DNA of 56,550 bases, from NCBI GenBank assembly GCA_903933715.1, contig CAIZLD010000068.1, positions 1 to 56,550 of the forward strand, written 5' to 3'. The notes under the pieces were generated by a model. The model saw only the letters and a program-made list of their open reading frames with translations, was not told the origin of the DNA and ran no database searches. Of the stretch, positions 1-7,986 are shown piece after piece. The stretch is from an uncultured Spartobacteria bacterium. Its GTDB lineage: Bacteria; Verrucomicrobiota; Verrucomicrobiia; Chthoniobacterales; Chthoniobacteraceae. The position numbers and the translations under genes are program-made. Numbering within the stretch: position 1 is the stretch's first letter; every line of letters starts with the position of its first letter.

Positions 1-149
1 GGTTGAGCGTTAGCGACACCACCGGATGAGGTGTTGGAAGAATTCACCCCAAAGAGGTGGCAGAGCATCGCCTCGTTTTCTGCCACCCCTTTTGGGGTGA
101 GACGCAGTTTTGCATTGAACCGGTGGTGTCGCTAACGCTCAACCACCGG
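1..149. repeat. REP/BIME-like palindromic intergenic element
   Basis: Bases 1-25 and 120-144 form a perfect 25-bp inverted repeat that includes GCGTTAGCGACACC. Nested inside, 44-63 and 80-100 form a second near-perfect palindrome (CACCCCAAA against TTTTGGGGTG), differing by one substitution and one extra base. The right arm carries its own small hairpin: CCGGTGGT at 120-127 pairs perfectly with ACCACCGG at 142-149 around a 14-nt loop. This arrangement resembles two REP units in opposite orientation (a BIME) or a small MITE. The window begins at the element, so its left boundary is not visible. No coding sequence overlaps it convincingly. Confidence 0.75.
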
Positions 150-243
150 CTATGGGCTTCAAATCCTTTGGGTTTGGCTCGATCTGAATGTCGATTCAGC
201 TTAGCTCGCGCTCCGGCATTGCGATTTAGGGATCAAAACGTTA

Positions 244-289
244 AACCAAAAGCGGGACACGAATTCGCAATTTGCAGCCGCTTTTGGTT
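244..289. promoter_or_regulatory. 12-bp inverted repeat abutting the fruK start
   Basis: AACCAAAAGCGG at 244-255 is the exact reverse complement of CCGCTTTTGGTT at 278-289, separated by 22 nt. The right arm ends on the base before the ATG at 290. In DNA this could be an operator for a dimeric repressor. In RNA it could form a hairpin occluding the initiation region of fruK. Only the symmetry is seen; regulation is inferred. Confidence 0.45.
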
Positions 290-1273
290 ATGATTACAAA
301 TGCCTCTCTATTTGATGCGATCACGGTAACGCTGAACCCGGCGATTGACCGCACCGCCACAATTCCCAGCCTCACTCCCGGCGCGGTGAACCGGGCCGAG
401 GCGTTCCACGATACCCCGGGCGGCAAGGGCATCAACGTCGCTTCCGCGCTGGCCGACGCCGGGCACCGGGTCGCCGCGTCCGGATTTCTGGGCAACGCCA
501 ACGACAGCTTATTCGAGACCCTCTTCACGAAGAAAACAATCACGGACCGCCTGATCCGGACGGCCGGAGAGACCCGCGTCGGAATCAAAATCGTAGACCC
601 GGTCCGGCAGGAAACGACTGATCTCAACTTTCCCGGACTCGCGCCCGGTTCCGAGGAAGTCGCCGCTTTTCACCAACAGCTAGCCGGGTTACAAGCCCCG
701 TGGTTCGCGCTGGGTGGCAGCCTCCCTCCAGGTCTCGCCCCCTCGTTTTATCGGGAACTTATCGTCACCCTCAAAGAGCGCGGAATCAAAATTGCCCTCG
801 ATACGAGCGGCGAACCGCTGCGCCTCGCCCTGGAAGCCGTTCCGACCATCATCAAACCCAATCTGCACGAACTCGAAGCCGTGCTGGGCAAACGATTGGC
901 GAGCGAAGAAGCGGTGATCCGGGCGGCGCGCGATCTCGTCGCGCTCGGGATTGAACTCGTCGTCGTTTCCATGGGTAAAGCGGGAGCGTGCTTCGTGGAC
1001 CGCGAGCACGCCATCGTCGCGCGCCCCCCCGAAATCCCGATCCGAAGCACGGTCGGCGCAGGCGACGCGATGGTTGCGGGCATTCTCTCGGCCAAAATTC
1101 GCGGGTTGCCGTTGGAAGATTGCGCCCGATGGGCCACGGCGTTTTCCCTCAAACATTTAAGCCGCCACGAAGACAAAACCGAGCCGCCCGACTCCAGGGT
1201 TCAATGGAACGCGCATCTTTTGAATGCGCTTGTTCCCAAGGTTCAAATCGATATGAACTTTAACCCATCTTAA
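290..1273 (+). CDS. fruK: 1-phosphofructokinase family sugar kinase (PfkB/ribokinase superfamily)
   Basis: This 327-residue cytoplasmic protein has the hallmarks of the 1-phosphofructokinase/hexose-6-phosphate kinase branch of the PfkB family. The substrate-binding GGKGINVA is at about residues 44-51. The C-terminal GAGDAMVAG is at about 256-264, with D259 as predicted catalytic base. The phosphate-binding stretch KPNLHELE lies near 189. It would use ATP to phosphorylate a sugar phosphate, most likely fructose 1-phosphate to the 1,6-bisphosphate, but tagatose-6-phosphate or fructose-6-phosphate kinase is also possible. The ATG at 290 was preferred to the upstream TTG at 272 because the family's first beta strand begins just after it. 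A histidine phosphatase gene follows after 9 nt. No PTS gene is adjacent. Confidence 0.88.
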   Translation: MITNASLFDAITVTLNPAIDRTATIPSLTPGAVNRAEAFHDTPGGKGINVASALADAGHRVAASGFLGNANDSLFETLFTKKTITDRLIRTAGETRVGIKIVDPVRQETTDLNFPGLAPGSEEVAAFHQQLAGLQAPWFALGGSLPPGLAPSFYRELIVTLKERGIKIALDTSGEPLRLALEAVPTIIKPNLHELEAVLGKRLASEEAVIRAARDLVALGIELVVVSMGKAGACFVDREHAIVARPPEIPIRSTVGAGDAMVAGILSAKIRGLPLEDCARWATAFSLKHLSRHEDKTEPPDSRVQWNAHLLNALVPKVQIDMNFNPS

Positions 1274-1282
1274 ATATCATCA

Positions 1283-1960
1283 ATGAACACCCGCATTTTC
1301 CTCGTTCGGCACGGCTCAACTCCTCTAACCGCAGAAGACCGCTTCGCCGGCGCAACCGACGTCCCCCTATCCGACGAAGGCCGCGCTCAGGTGGAGCATC
1401 TTGCAAAACGGCTGTGCGGGCAATCGATTGCCGCAGTTTACGCTTCCCCGCTGTTGCGCACAATGGAAACCGCCCGCATCCTGGCAAAACCCCATAATTT
1501 AGCCGTGCAGGCCCGCGATGGACTGCGCGAGATTTCGCATGGACGCTGGGAGCAATTAACCCGGCGTGAGGTGGAAAGAGAATATCCCGACGAAGCGGCC
1601 GCCTGGGAGGAAGACCCTTACACTTTCGCGCCCGAAGGCGGAGAGAGCGGCTTAAGCGTGACCGCCCGTTCGCTCCCCGTGCTCATGGAAATCGTGCGGG
1701 CTCATGAATCCCAAAACGTGTTGATTGTCTCTCACAAGGCGACCATTCGCCTTCTGTTGAGTTCCATCCTCGGGTTTGATCCGCGCCGCTACCGGGACAA
1801 TCTCGACCAGAGCCCTGCCGCGCTCAACATCGTCGATTTCAAAGACTCGGTGCATTCGCGGCTCACGCTTTTCAACGACACCTCGCATTACACCGCAGCC
1901 GGGTTGGCGATTCCCGCAGTCCCGTCGTCGCGGCTGTCCAAATGGTGGGACGCTCGCTAA
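1283..1960 (+). CDS. Histidine phosphatase (phosphoglycerate mutase-like) family protein
   Basis: The 225-residue product begins with the family signature FLVRHGST (H10 is the predicted phospho-acceptor). Further catalytic-pocket residues are R60 in LLRTMETA, E83 in REISHGRWE and H151 in IVSHKA. Members include cofactor-dependent phosphoglycerate mutase, alpha-ribazole phosphatase (CobC) and broad-specificity sugar phosphatases. The length and the REISHGRWE form fit the phosphatase branch better than glycolytic Gpm, but the substrate cannot be read from sequence. It probably shares a transcript with the upstream kinase, 9 nt away. The C-terminal 40 residues carry no recognised feature. Confidence 0.85.
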   Translation: MNTRIFLVRHGSTPLTAEDRFAGATDVPLSDEGRAQVEHLAKRLCGQSIAAVYASPLLRTMETARILAKPHNLAVQARDGLREISHGRWEQLTRREVEREYPDEAAAWEEDPYTFAPEGGESGLSVTARSLPVLMEIVRAHESQNVLIVSHKATIRLLLSSILGFDPRRYRDNLDQSPAALNIVDFKDSVHSRLTLFNDTSHYTAAGLAIPAVPSSRLSKWWDAR

Positions 1961-2316
1961 GAAGTAAGCCTCAAAAACAATCTCGCGATGGCAACCGTTT
2001 GCGGGGGCGATTTGCCCTCCGAATTGCATCTCATTCCTTTTGCGCTTCTTGCATCTTTTTGCGCCTTTTTGCGGATTATTTAAGAGCCTCTTCTGTTGTG
2101 GAGAAAGCCTGTTTTCCAGGCAGAACCGTTTTTGCTTGTTGTTCTACGCATTTTCGCTAATCTGATCGGGCTCAATATGCGCCGTTTTCCGCATAAGAGT
2201 CGCTCATCCCCTCAATGGTGGAACCTTCTCTTTGCGTATTGCCAAGCGGTAAGGAGGTGTATTGCAGCCCAACCCCCCGGAACCTACTGAGCCCTGCGGT
2301 TTCCAATTTGACCAAA
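1961..2316. other. Intergenic region with a degenerate TTTGCGC repeat
   Basis: This 356-bp gap contains no convincing gene. At about 2037-2077 there are several TTTTGCGC/TTTTTGCGG units that look like a degraded copy of the CGCAAAG octamer repeat found elsewhere in the window. A purine-rich AAGGAGGTG at about 2250 resembles a Shine-Dalgarno sequence. It is directly followed by GTG in frame with the response regulator, but without the normal spacing, so I did not use it as the start. Confidence 0.5.
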
Positions 2317-2877
2317 ATGAACATCATTGTTGCAGAAGACGATTCCGAATTTAATGGAATTATCACGCAATTCCTCAAAGATTTGGGGCATGAAGTGAGG
2401 GCTTTTTCGAGCGCGGACGATGCCTGGGTCGCCTTCGGAACGGAACCTGCGGACGTTATCTTTAGCGACTGGGCCATGCCGGGCATGGATGGACTGGAAT
2501 TTTGCCGCCGAGTGCGCCAGCTCCACCGGAAAAACTATGTCTATTTCATTTTGGCAACGGGGAACAGAACCAACGTTGCCGACCACGACTCTGCCATGCG
2601 GGTCGGCGTGGACGATTTTCTGATCAAACCGATTCATCTCGATGAGATCTGGCGTCGGCTGGCCGTGGCGAAACGCATTCTCGATTTCACCCGGCGCATC
2701 CAGCAGCTCAAATCCCTCCTGCCTGCGTGCATGCGTTGCAAAACAGTTCGCGACGACAACCATTATTGGCAGGAATTCGAAATATTTATTGGGGAACAGC
2801 AAGACGAGGATCTCGCCTCCTACATCTGTCCAGATTGCCAGAACGCTGTGGAAGCCCGGGTTAAAACCGGCGCTTGA
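2317..2877 (+). CDS. Response regulator: receiver domain plus short Cys-rich C-terminal module
   Basis: The 186-residue protein is a CheY-like receiver (about 1-120). It has the acidic pair D8/D9, phospho-acceptor D51 in FSDWAMPGMDG, T81 and conserved K104 in FLIKPI. Instead of a DNA-binding output it carries about 55 residues with LLPACMRCKTVRDD and ICPDC. This paired-cysteine pattern (CxxCK...CPDC) is often seen at the end of receiver or PAS proteins and may bind zinc. It is a single-domain-type signalling protein with no kinase gene adjacent, so its partner is unknown. The start MNIIVAEDD was chosen because it begins the first receiver strand; no clear ribosome-binding site precedes it. 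Confidence 0.85.
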   Translation: MNIIVAEDDSEFNGIITQFLKDLGHEVRAFSSADDAWVAFGTEPADVIFSDWAMPGMDGLEFCRRVRQLHRKNYVYFILATGNRTNVADHDSAMRVGVDDFLIKPIHLDEIWRRLAVAKRILDFTRRIQQLKSLLPACMRCKTVRDDNHYWQEFEIFIGEQQDEDLASYICPDCQNAVEARVKTGA

Positions 2878-2927
2878 TGCAAGATCGGGCTTCGATTTGC
2901 CGTATTCCCCTGAGAATAGGGAAAAAG

Positions 2928-3008
2928 TGCTCGGGGAGGGACTTGAACCCTCATGCCTTACGGCATACGCCCCTCAAACGTACGTGTCTGCCATTTCACC
3001 ACCCGAGC
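2928..3008 (-). tRNA. tRNA-Leu (anticodon GAG)
   Basis: On the minus strand the 81-nt sequence folds into a type II cloverleaf. The acceptor GCTCGGG (3008-3002) pairs with CCCGAGC, followed by discriminator A at 2928. The D arm contains GTGGTGAAATGGCAGACAC. The anticodon stem TACGT/GCGTA has loop TTGAGGG, so the anticodon GAG lies at 2975-2973. A long variable arm has stem TGCC/GGCA, and the T arm is GAGGG-TTCAAGT-CCCTC. Long variable arm and anticodon both indicate leucine (CUC/CUU codons). The 3' CCA is not encoded; the template continues CTTTTTC. A TTGCAC at 3057-3052 lies in a plausible -35 position, but the -10 match is weak. Confidence 0.96.
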
Positions 3009-3131
3009 TTTTGTTGCGGTGGGCCGTTATTCCTAACATGAGTTCGCTTCCGTGCAAGCCGTTTTTCATTTTTTTGCGCCCCTTTTTTCAGCTCTTGAGA
3101 AATGGACTGCCTTGGCGCAGAGTGGGGTCAC

Positions 3132-3890
3132 ATGGCTGCCCCCGGCAACTCGTTCCCCAATTTTGATCCCAAGCTCCCCGGTTGGCTGAAAATCGATTTT
3201 CACCTGCATTCCCGGGAAGACCCGAAGGATGATCTCGAACACTCGGCGATCGAGCTTCTTCACCGGGCTCGCGCCCTCGGGTTCAACGCCCTGGCGATCA
3301 CCCTCCACAACAAAGTCTTGAACGATCCCGCCGTTTTCGAGACCGCGCGCGAACTCGGCCTGCTCCTGATCCCGGCGGTCGAACTGCGCCTCGAGGGAGC
3401 CGACGTCGTCGTGGTCAATCTCACGCCGGAAGAGGCGCGCGGATTACGGAAACTGAGCGATCTCGTGGAATTCCGGCAACGCCGGGGGCGGTCGGCGTTT
3501 ATTTTTGCTCCTCACCCATTTTATAAGCTGGGAGGGTCTATGGGTGGGCGGCAGCTTTCCGAGCACATCGACCTCTTTGATGCTATCGAGATCTGCCATT
3601 TTCACACAAGCTGGTTTGATCCGAACCGGAATGCCATCCGGGCTGCGGAGCGGTTCCAGAAACCGCTCATCGCGACATCGGACACCCATCGGCTGGCCTA
3701 TTTCGGCGATCACTATTCGCTCGTGCAAGCGCCGCCCGACGCCACGCCTGAAATGATCTTCGACGCCATCCGCGCCGGGTGCATCCGCCCCGTGAGCCCG
3801 GCATTGACCAACGCACAATTCGTCAACCACCTCTGGTGGGTTTTTGTCGAACACCGGCTGGGATGGCTATGGAAAGGCCGCGCCAAATAA
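3132..3890 (+). CDS. PHP-domain metal-dependent phosphoesterase-like protein
   Basis: The 252-residue protein carries the PHP metal-ligand set: DFHLHS (H24, H26), H59 in ITLHNK, E84 in PAVELR, H128 in APHPF, H156/H158 in ICHFHTS, and D184/H186 in TSDTHR. PHP proteins are typically Mn/Zn/Fe phosphoesterases that hydrolyse histidinol phosphate, nucleotides or DNA ends. The substrate here is unknown. An in-frame ATG at 3102 would add ten residues; I prefer 3132 because the fold starts soon after it. The gene stands between a minus-strand tRNA and a short permease gene, with no operon evidence. Confidence 0.82.
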   Translation: MAAPGNSFPNFDPKLPGWLKIDFHLHSREDPKDDLEHSAIELLHRARALGFNALAITLHNKVLNDPAVFETARELGLLLIPAVELRLEGADVVVVNLTPEEARGLRKLSDLVEFRQRRGRSAFIFAPHPFYKLGGSMGGRQLSEHIDLFDAIEICHFHTSWFDPNRNAIRAAERFQKPLIATSDTHRLAYFGDHYSLVQAPPDATPEMIFDAIRAGCIRPVSPALTNAQFVNHLWWVFVEHRLGWLWKGRAK

Positions 3891-3953
3891 GAAGCCGCTT
3901 CGGGCTGGACGGTGTGGGCCGCTTCGCTCTAAAGTTCGGCCTTGCTGTTTTTT

Positions 3954-4439
3954 ATGGATCATCAACCTTGGATTTCACTTCAAACCTCGGGCATCGCCAC
4001 ACTCCTGGCTTTCGTTGTCGCCGTCCTGATCGCGCGCGTTCGGGGGGGCTTGGGGAAACCTGCGAGGTTCGTATTGGACGCTTTCTTCCTGCTGCTGCTC
4101 CTCCTACCATCGGGAGTTTCCATTTTCATCGTCCGCTCTCTGGGATTTTTCGTGGCTCGCGCGCTGGGCGGCGGAGCGTGGCTGAACAGTCTTATCGGCC
4201 TGAAGCTGCACGTCATCGCGGCGGTCTCCGTGATTTATTTCTGTGCACGGATGGGTTTTCGCAAAACCTCGCCGGCATTGGTGGAAGCGGCGCGAATGCA
4301 GGGATTTGGACCTTGCGGCACTTTCTGGAGGATTGAAATCCCGCTGGCTTGGCATTGGCTGCTTGCAGGATTGCTGATCGGCTTCCTGCGGGCCTTCGGC
4401 GAATCCGTCTTCACGCTCCTGCCCTGCGTGACCCGTTAG
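3954..4439 (+). CDS. ModB-like ABC transporter permease, C-terminally short (possible pseudogene)
   Basis: The 161-residue hydrophobic protein resembles molybdate/tungstate or sulfate-type ABC permeases. It has an N-terminal membrane segment, a long Leu-rich segment (DAFFLLLLLLPSG) and an EAA-like loop (EAARMQGFGPCGTFWRIEIP) that would contact the ATPase. It ends right after LLIGFLRAFGES. ModB proteins of about 220-230 residues continue at this point with GATxM and a last membrane segment, so roughly 50-60 residues are missing. No modA or modC lies nearby. Its stop codon (4437-4439) overlaps that of the convergent hydrolase gene. It may be a decaying remnant or a frameshifted gene. Confidence 0.6.
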   Translation: MDHQPWISLQTSGIATLLAFVVAVLIARVRGGLGKPARFVLDAFFLLLLLLPSGVSIFIVRSLGFFVARALGGGAWLNSLIGLKLHVIAAVSVIYFCARMGFRKTSPALVEAARMQGFGPCGTFWRIEIPLAWHWLLAGLLIGFLRAFGESVFTLLPCVTR

Positions 4440-5593
4440 GCGTATATCGCCTCAACCAAATCCAGCGCCCGCTCGTTCGGCATGACTCCCGGCGCCATCT
4501 GGTTCATCACGTAGGCGAACGAGATGCGGTTCTCCGGGTCGGCAAAAGCCAGGCTCCCCCCGGACCCCGGCTGCCCAAAGGCTTGAACCGAAGGCCCAAA
4601 TAAACGGCGCAGTTTTTTCCCCGATTCATCCACCGGATCGTGCATGAACCCGGCGGAAAAGGCCGTGGGACGGAGCAGGATGTGGTCGGGACCGTTAACG
4701 AGCGGCGTCGTCATCGGCGCGATGGAATCAAACAAGCGCATCCCATTGAGCGCCCCCCCTTCGGCGAGCATGGCATAAAATTTCGCCAGCGCGTGAGCCG
4801 TGCCGATCCCGCCAAACGCCGGAAACGAGAGATTGCGCGCTTCGGGGGTATTCATCGAGGTAATTGCCGTCAAGCCGTGCGGCGAATGAAAGGCCCGCGC
4901 CGTCAGGGAATCTCGTTTGTGGAGCGCCTTGTAAAAAAGCGGACTGCGTGGGGGCATTCCCGTCTTTGGCAAATAAACGGGCGAAACGGTTTCCGCAACC
5001 TCCCGGGGCAAGTCGCCGATCCAGAAATCAAGCCCCATCGGGACGCCAAAATAGGTTCGCCAATACCGGCCCAGCGTCATGCCGGGCGTGCCGTCCACGC
5101 GGCGGAGAATCTCATCCAGCAACCATCCGTAAGTCCGGGGGTGATATCCGTGTCCCGACTCCAACGGCCAGTTCGGAACCTGCGCCGCAAGCGCCGACAC
5201 CACCGCGCCGTATTCCTGCACCGGCACGGAATGATCAAGCGCGGCAAGCCCGGCTTGATGCGAAAGCAGTTGTGCTACGGTCACCTGTTCCTTGCCGCCC
5301 TGCGCAAACTCCGGCCAGAGAACGCTCACCGGAGTCCCCAGCGACACGCCTTCTGTTTGAAGCGCGTGGATTACGCACGCCGCCGCCAACCCTTTCGTGC
5401 ATGACCAAACGAGCACGGGGGTGCGGGCTGTCCACGGCCGGGCTGCATGGCGATCTACAAAACCGCCCGCCAACGAAACGAGTTCGCGGCCCTCATGCCA
5501 GATCGACAACGACGCGCCCAACTCTCCCCGACGCTCGAAATTTTCGCGGAAAATTTTCTCGATTTGGGAGATTTTGGACGGGGTGCAATTCAT
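4436..5593 (-). CDS. Serine hydrolase of the beta-lactamase class C/esterase family
   Basis: The 385-residue product has the serine-hydrolase motif SCTK (S64, K67) in LVWSCTKGLAAA. It also has a YGW motif in RTYGWLLDEI in place of the class C YxN, as found in EstB/LACTB-like enzymes, and a Gly-rich third motif near GQPGSGGSLAF. No signal peptide is apparent, so it is probably a cytoplasmic esterase or peptidase rather than a resistance enzyme. The start at 5593 is supported by an ATGA overlap with the upstream TPR gene. It is the third gene of a pepF-TPR-hydrolase operon, and its stop overlaps the convergent permease stop. Confidence 0.82.
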   Translation of the reverse strand: MNCTPSKISQIEKIFRENFERRGELGASLSIWHEGRELVSLAGGFVDRHAARPWTARTPVLVWSCTKGLAAACVIHALQTEGVSLGTPVSVLWPEFAQGGKEQVTVAQLLSHQAGLAALDHSVPVQEYGAVVSALAAQVPNWPLESGHGYHPRTYGWLLDEILRRVDGTPGMTLGRYWRTYFGVPMGLDFWIGDLPREVAETVSPVYLPKTGMPPRSPLFYKALHKRDSLTARAFHSPHGLTAITSMNTPEARNLSFPAFGGIGTAHALAKFYAMLAEGGALNGMRLFDSIAPMTTPLVNGPDHILLRPTAFSAGFMHDPVDESGKKLRRLFGPSVQAFGQPGSGGSLAFADPENRISFAYVMNQMAPGVMPNERALDLVEAIYA

Positions 5594-6054
5594 TCGCGGA
5601 GCGGCTGCAAATCGGGATCGGTTTGAGCGAACTCCCGGAGGTGTTTGTCCATTGAAAAACTGGCCGCGAGATAGGCGCGGGCCGTTTCGATATTGCCCAA
5701 CGCGCATTCGTAACATGCCAGGTTGTAATGGTAGGTTGGATCGGTCGCAAGCGACGCCGGGCCTTCCAAAAGCAGCTCCTTGGCTTGCTGGGTCTTGCCC
5801 ATTTCATGCAGGCAAAAGGCGGCATGGATGAACCCAATCGGGGCGTCCGGGGCGATCGCACAAAGTTTCTCGCTGGCATCCAACGCTTCGCGCCAGTGAT
5901 GATGCTTCATCAGGATGAGCACGCGCATTTCCAGCACCTCGGGGCGGATCTGCTCGGTCAACGGCAGCTTGTCCAGCTCGGCGATAGCCTCCTTGTGCAT
6001 CTCCAATTCGAAGTAGCCTTGGGCGGCCAGAATAATGGGATCGGATTCACTCAT
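5590..6054 (-). CDS. Small TPR-repeat protein
   Basis: The 154-residue protein is almost entirely helical, with tetratricopeptide-like pairs (for example AAQGYFELEMHKEAIAELDK and NLACYECALGNIETARAYL). These usually form a protein-protein interaction scaffold. There is no signal peptide or membrane segment. It is translationally coupled on both sides: its ATG overlaps the pepF stop (ATGA at 6054-6051) and its own TGA overlaps the next ATG (5593-5590). This suggests stoichiometric production with its neighbours. The partner is unknown. Confidence 0.78.
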   Translation of the reverse strand: MSESDPIILAAQGYFELEMHKEAIAELDKLPLTEQIRPEVLEMRVLILMKHHHWREALDASEKLCAIAPDAPIGFIHAAFCLHEMGKTQQAKELLLEGPASLATDPTYHYNLACYECALGNIETARAYLAASFSMDKHLREFAQTDPDLQPLRE

Positions 6055-7877
6055 CCCAGCAGCTCCTCCAATTCCTTCACCCGTTGGGCAAAAAGCTGGA
6101 GCGTTTTTTCGATCGGGGCGGGCGACGACATATCGACGCCTGCCGCGGCGAGCGTCGGCAACGGGAACCGCGAACCGCCGCTCTTAAGGAATCCGAGGTA
6201 CGGCTCGGTATTCCCGGTTGAAAGCACCTGCTGCGAGAGGCTGACGGCAGCCGAAATCCCGGTGGCGTATTTGTAAACGTAAAACGCACTGTAAAAATGC
6301 GGGATGCGCAGGCATTCGAGATCGAGCTCCGCATCCAGCGCGAACCGCGGCCCGAAATACGCCTCCAGCAATCCGCGATAAACGCTCTTGAACGTTTCCA
6401 GCGTGAGCGCTTCGCCCGCTTCCTCCATTTCGTGAATCAGCTTTTCAAACTCCGCAAACATCGTCTGCCGATAAACGGTTCCGCGAATATCATCGATTTG
6501 GCGGTTGATCAGGTAGGCCCGCATCTTCGGGTCCAAGGTGTTTTCGAGCAGATGATGCGTCAGCAATTCCTCGTTAAAAGTCGAAGCGACTTCGGCCAGG
6601 AAGATCGGATAATCGTAGTCCTGGAAAAGCTGATTAGCCTGCGAATACCAGGTATGCATCGAGTGCCCGCCCTCGTGGGCCAGCGTGTAGATATCCGAAA
6701 AAACGTCCGCCTTGTAGTTCATCAAAATGAACGGCGGATTCCCATAGCTGCTCGACGAGAACGCGCCCGAGCGTTTTCCCCTGCTCTCATACCGGTCGCT
6801 CCAACGCTGATGGCGCAGTCCGCGTTCCAATACAGTGCAATACTCCGTTCCCAATGGCGCGAGCGCGGCAATCACTTTATCGATCGCCTCGTCGTAGCTC
6901 ACATGCGTCTCCATCTCTGAAACCATCGGCACGTAAGTGTCGTAATGATGGATCTCGTCCAGCCCGAGGGTCTTCCGGCGCAGCTCGTAATAGTCAAAGA
7001 GCGGCGTGAGATGGGCGCGAACGGTGGAAATCAGGTTATCATAGACGCTTACCGGGACATCGTCGCCAAACAGCGCGGCTTCTCGGGCAGAGCGGTGATT
7101 CCTCGCTCGCGCCGAGAAAACATCGGCCCGCACGGAATTGGCCAGCGTGGAAGCGAGCGTGTATTGGTGATCCGAGAACTCGCCGTAAAATTGATGAAAC
7201 GCCGCTTTGCGAACCTCCGGGTCGCGTTGAACCAAAAACGACGAGAACGAACTCTGGCTTAATTCGCGCTCGCGCCCTTTTTCGTCGGTCAACAAACCGA
7301 ACTTCATATCGACATTGGTCAACTGCTCAAACGTGTCGCGGTGCCCGTGCAATGCCGCCGAGCCGAGCGCGAGGAGCCGTTCCTCCGCGCCGGTGAGGGT
7401 GTGAGGCTTTAGCCGGCGGAGCTTACGCAGCGCGATCTGCCATTGCGCCAGCAGCGGATCGGCGTAATAGCGTTCGAAAGTCTCATCATCGAGCGCCTGG
7501 ATTTCGGGCAAAATGAACGCGCTCGCCTCGCCCAGGTTGGTCAAGAGGTTTTGCAACACCCCTTCGCGATTCAGATTTTCCTCATTGGAGGCGTCCTCGG
7601 AAATGCGGAGCATTGCGAAATGAGAAAGTCGCTCGATTTTCAAATTGAGCGCCTTCTCGAACTCCAGCACCTCCCAAAGCGTCTGGGCCGACTCCCCCAC
7701 CCGCCCCTTGAAACCGGTGACGGCGGGCCATTTCGCCTGGAGATCGGCGAAATCGGCGCGCCAGGCTTCATCATTGGGATAGAGCACCGAGAGATCCCAC
7801 GTGTCCTCCGCCGCCACTTCGTCCCGCGTGGGAATCCGTCCGCCGCCCGCCTCGTCGCTATTGAAGAAAATGTTCAT
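6051..7877 (-). CDS. pepF: Oligoendopeptidase F (M3 family zinc peptidase)
   Basis: The 608-residue length is normal for oligoendopeptidase F. The zinc site is LAHEGGHSMH, with H401, E402 and H405, and the third ligand is probably E429 in FLAEVASTFNE. The rest is helical, as expected for the M3 channel that admits only short peptides. It acts in the cytoplasm on oligopeptides, probably in peptide recycling. It is the first gene of a three-gene operon with a TPR protein and a serine hydrolase. No Shine-Dalgarno sequence precedes the ATG at 7877. The upstream 210 bp holds a palindromic repeat. Confidence 0.95.
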   Translation of the reverse strand: MNIFFNSDEAGGGRIPTRDEVAAEDTWDLSVLYPNDEAWRADFADLQAKWPAVTGFKGRVGESAQTLWEVLEFEKALNLKIERLSHFAMLRISEDASNEENLNREGVLQNLLTNLGEASAFILPEIQALDDETFERYYADPLLAQWQIALRKLRRLKPHTLTGAEERLLALGSAALHGHRDTFEQLTNVDMKFGLLTDEKGRERELSQSSFSSFLVQRDPEVRKAAFHQFYGEFSDHQYTLASTLANSVRADVFSARARNHRSAREAALFGDDVPVSVYDNLISTVRAHLTPLFDYYELRRKTLGLDEIHHYDTYVPMVSEMETHVSYDEAIDKVIAALAPLGTEYCTVLERGLRHQRWSDRYESRGKRSGAFSSSSYGNPPFILMNYKADVFSDIYTLAHEGGHSMHTWYSQANQLFQDYDYPIFLAEVASTFNEELLTHHLLENTLDPKMRAYLINRQIDDIRGTVYRQTMFAEFEKLIHEMEEAGEALTLETFKSVYRGLLEAYFGPRFALDAELDLECLRIPHFYSAFYVYKYATGISAAVSLSQQVLSTGNTEPYLGFLKSGGSRFPLPTLAAAGVDMSSPAPIEKTLQLFAQRVKELEELLG

Positions 7878-7986
7878 GAGTAAGAAAGAGTCTAGCGCGG
7901 AAGCCGGGCGGCGGCAAAGGTGGAAATCGAGTTTACGCGAGGAACAGGAAAAGCCTCACGCAGGGGTGTTCACGAATGAATTTGTT

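Noticed and set aside
2085-2097. GAGCCTCTTCTG shared with about 12140-12152
   Set aside because: Only twelve bases match and the flanks differ; could be chance, so not called a repeat.
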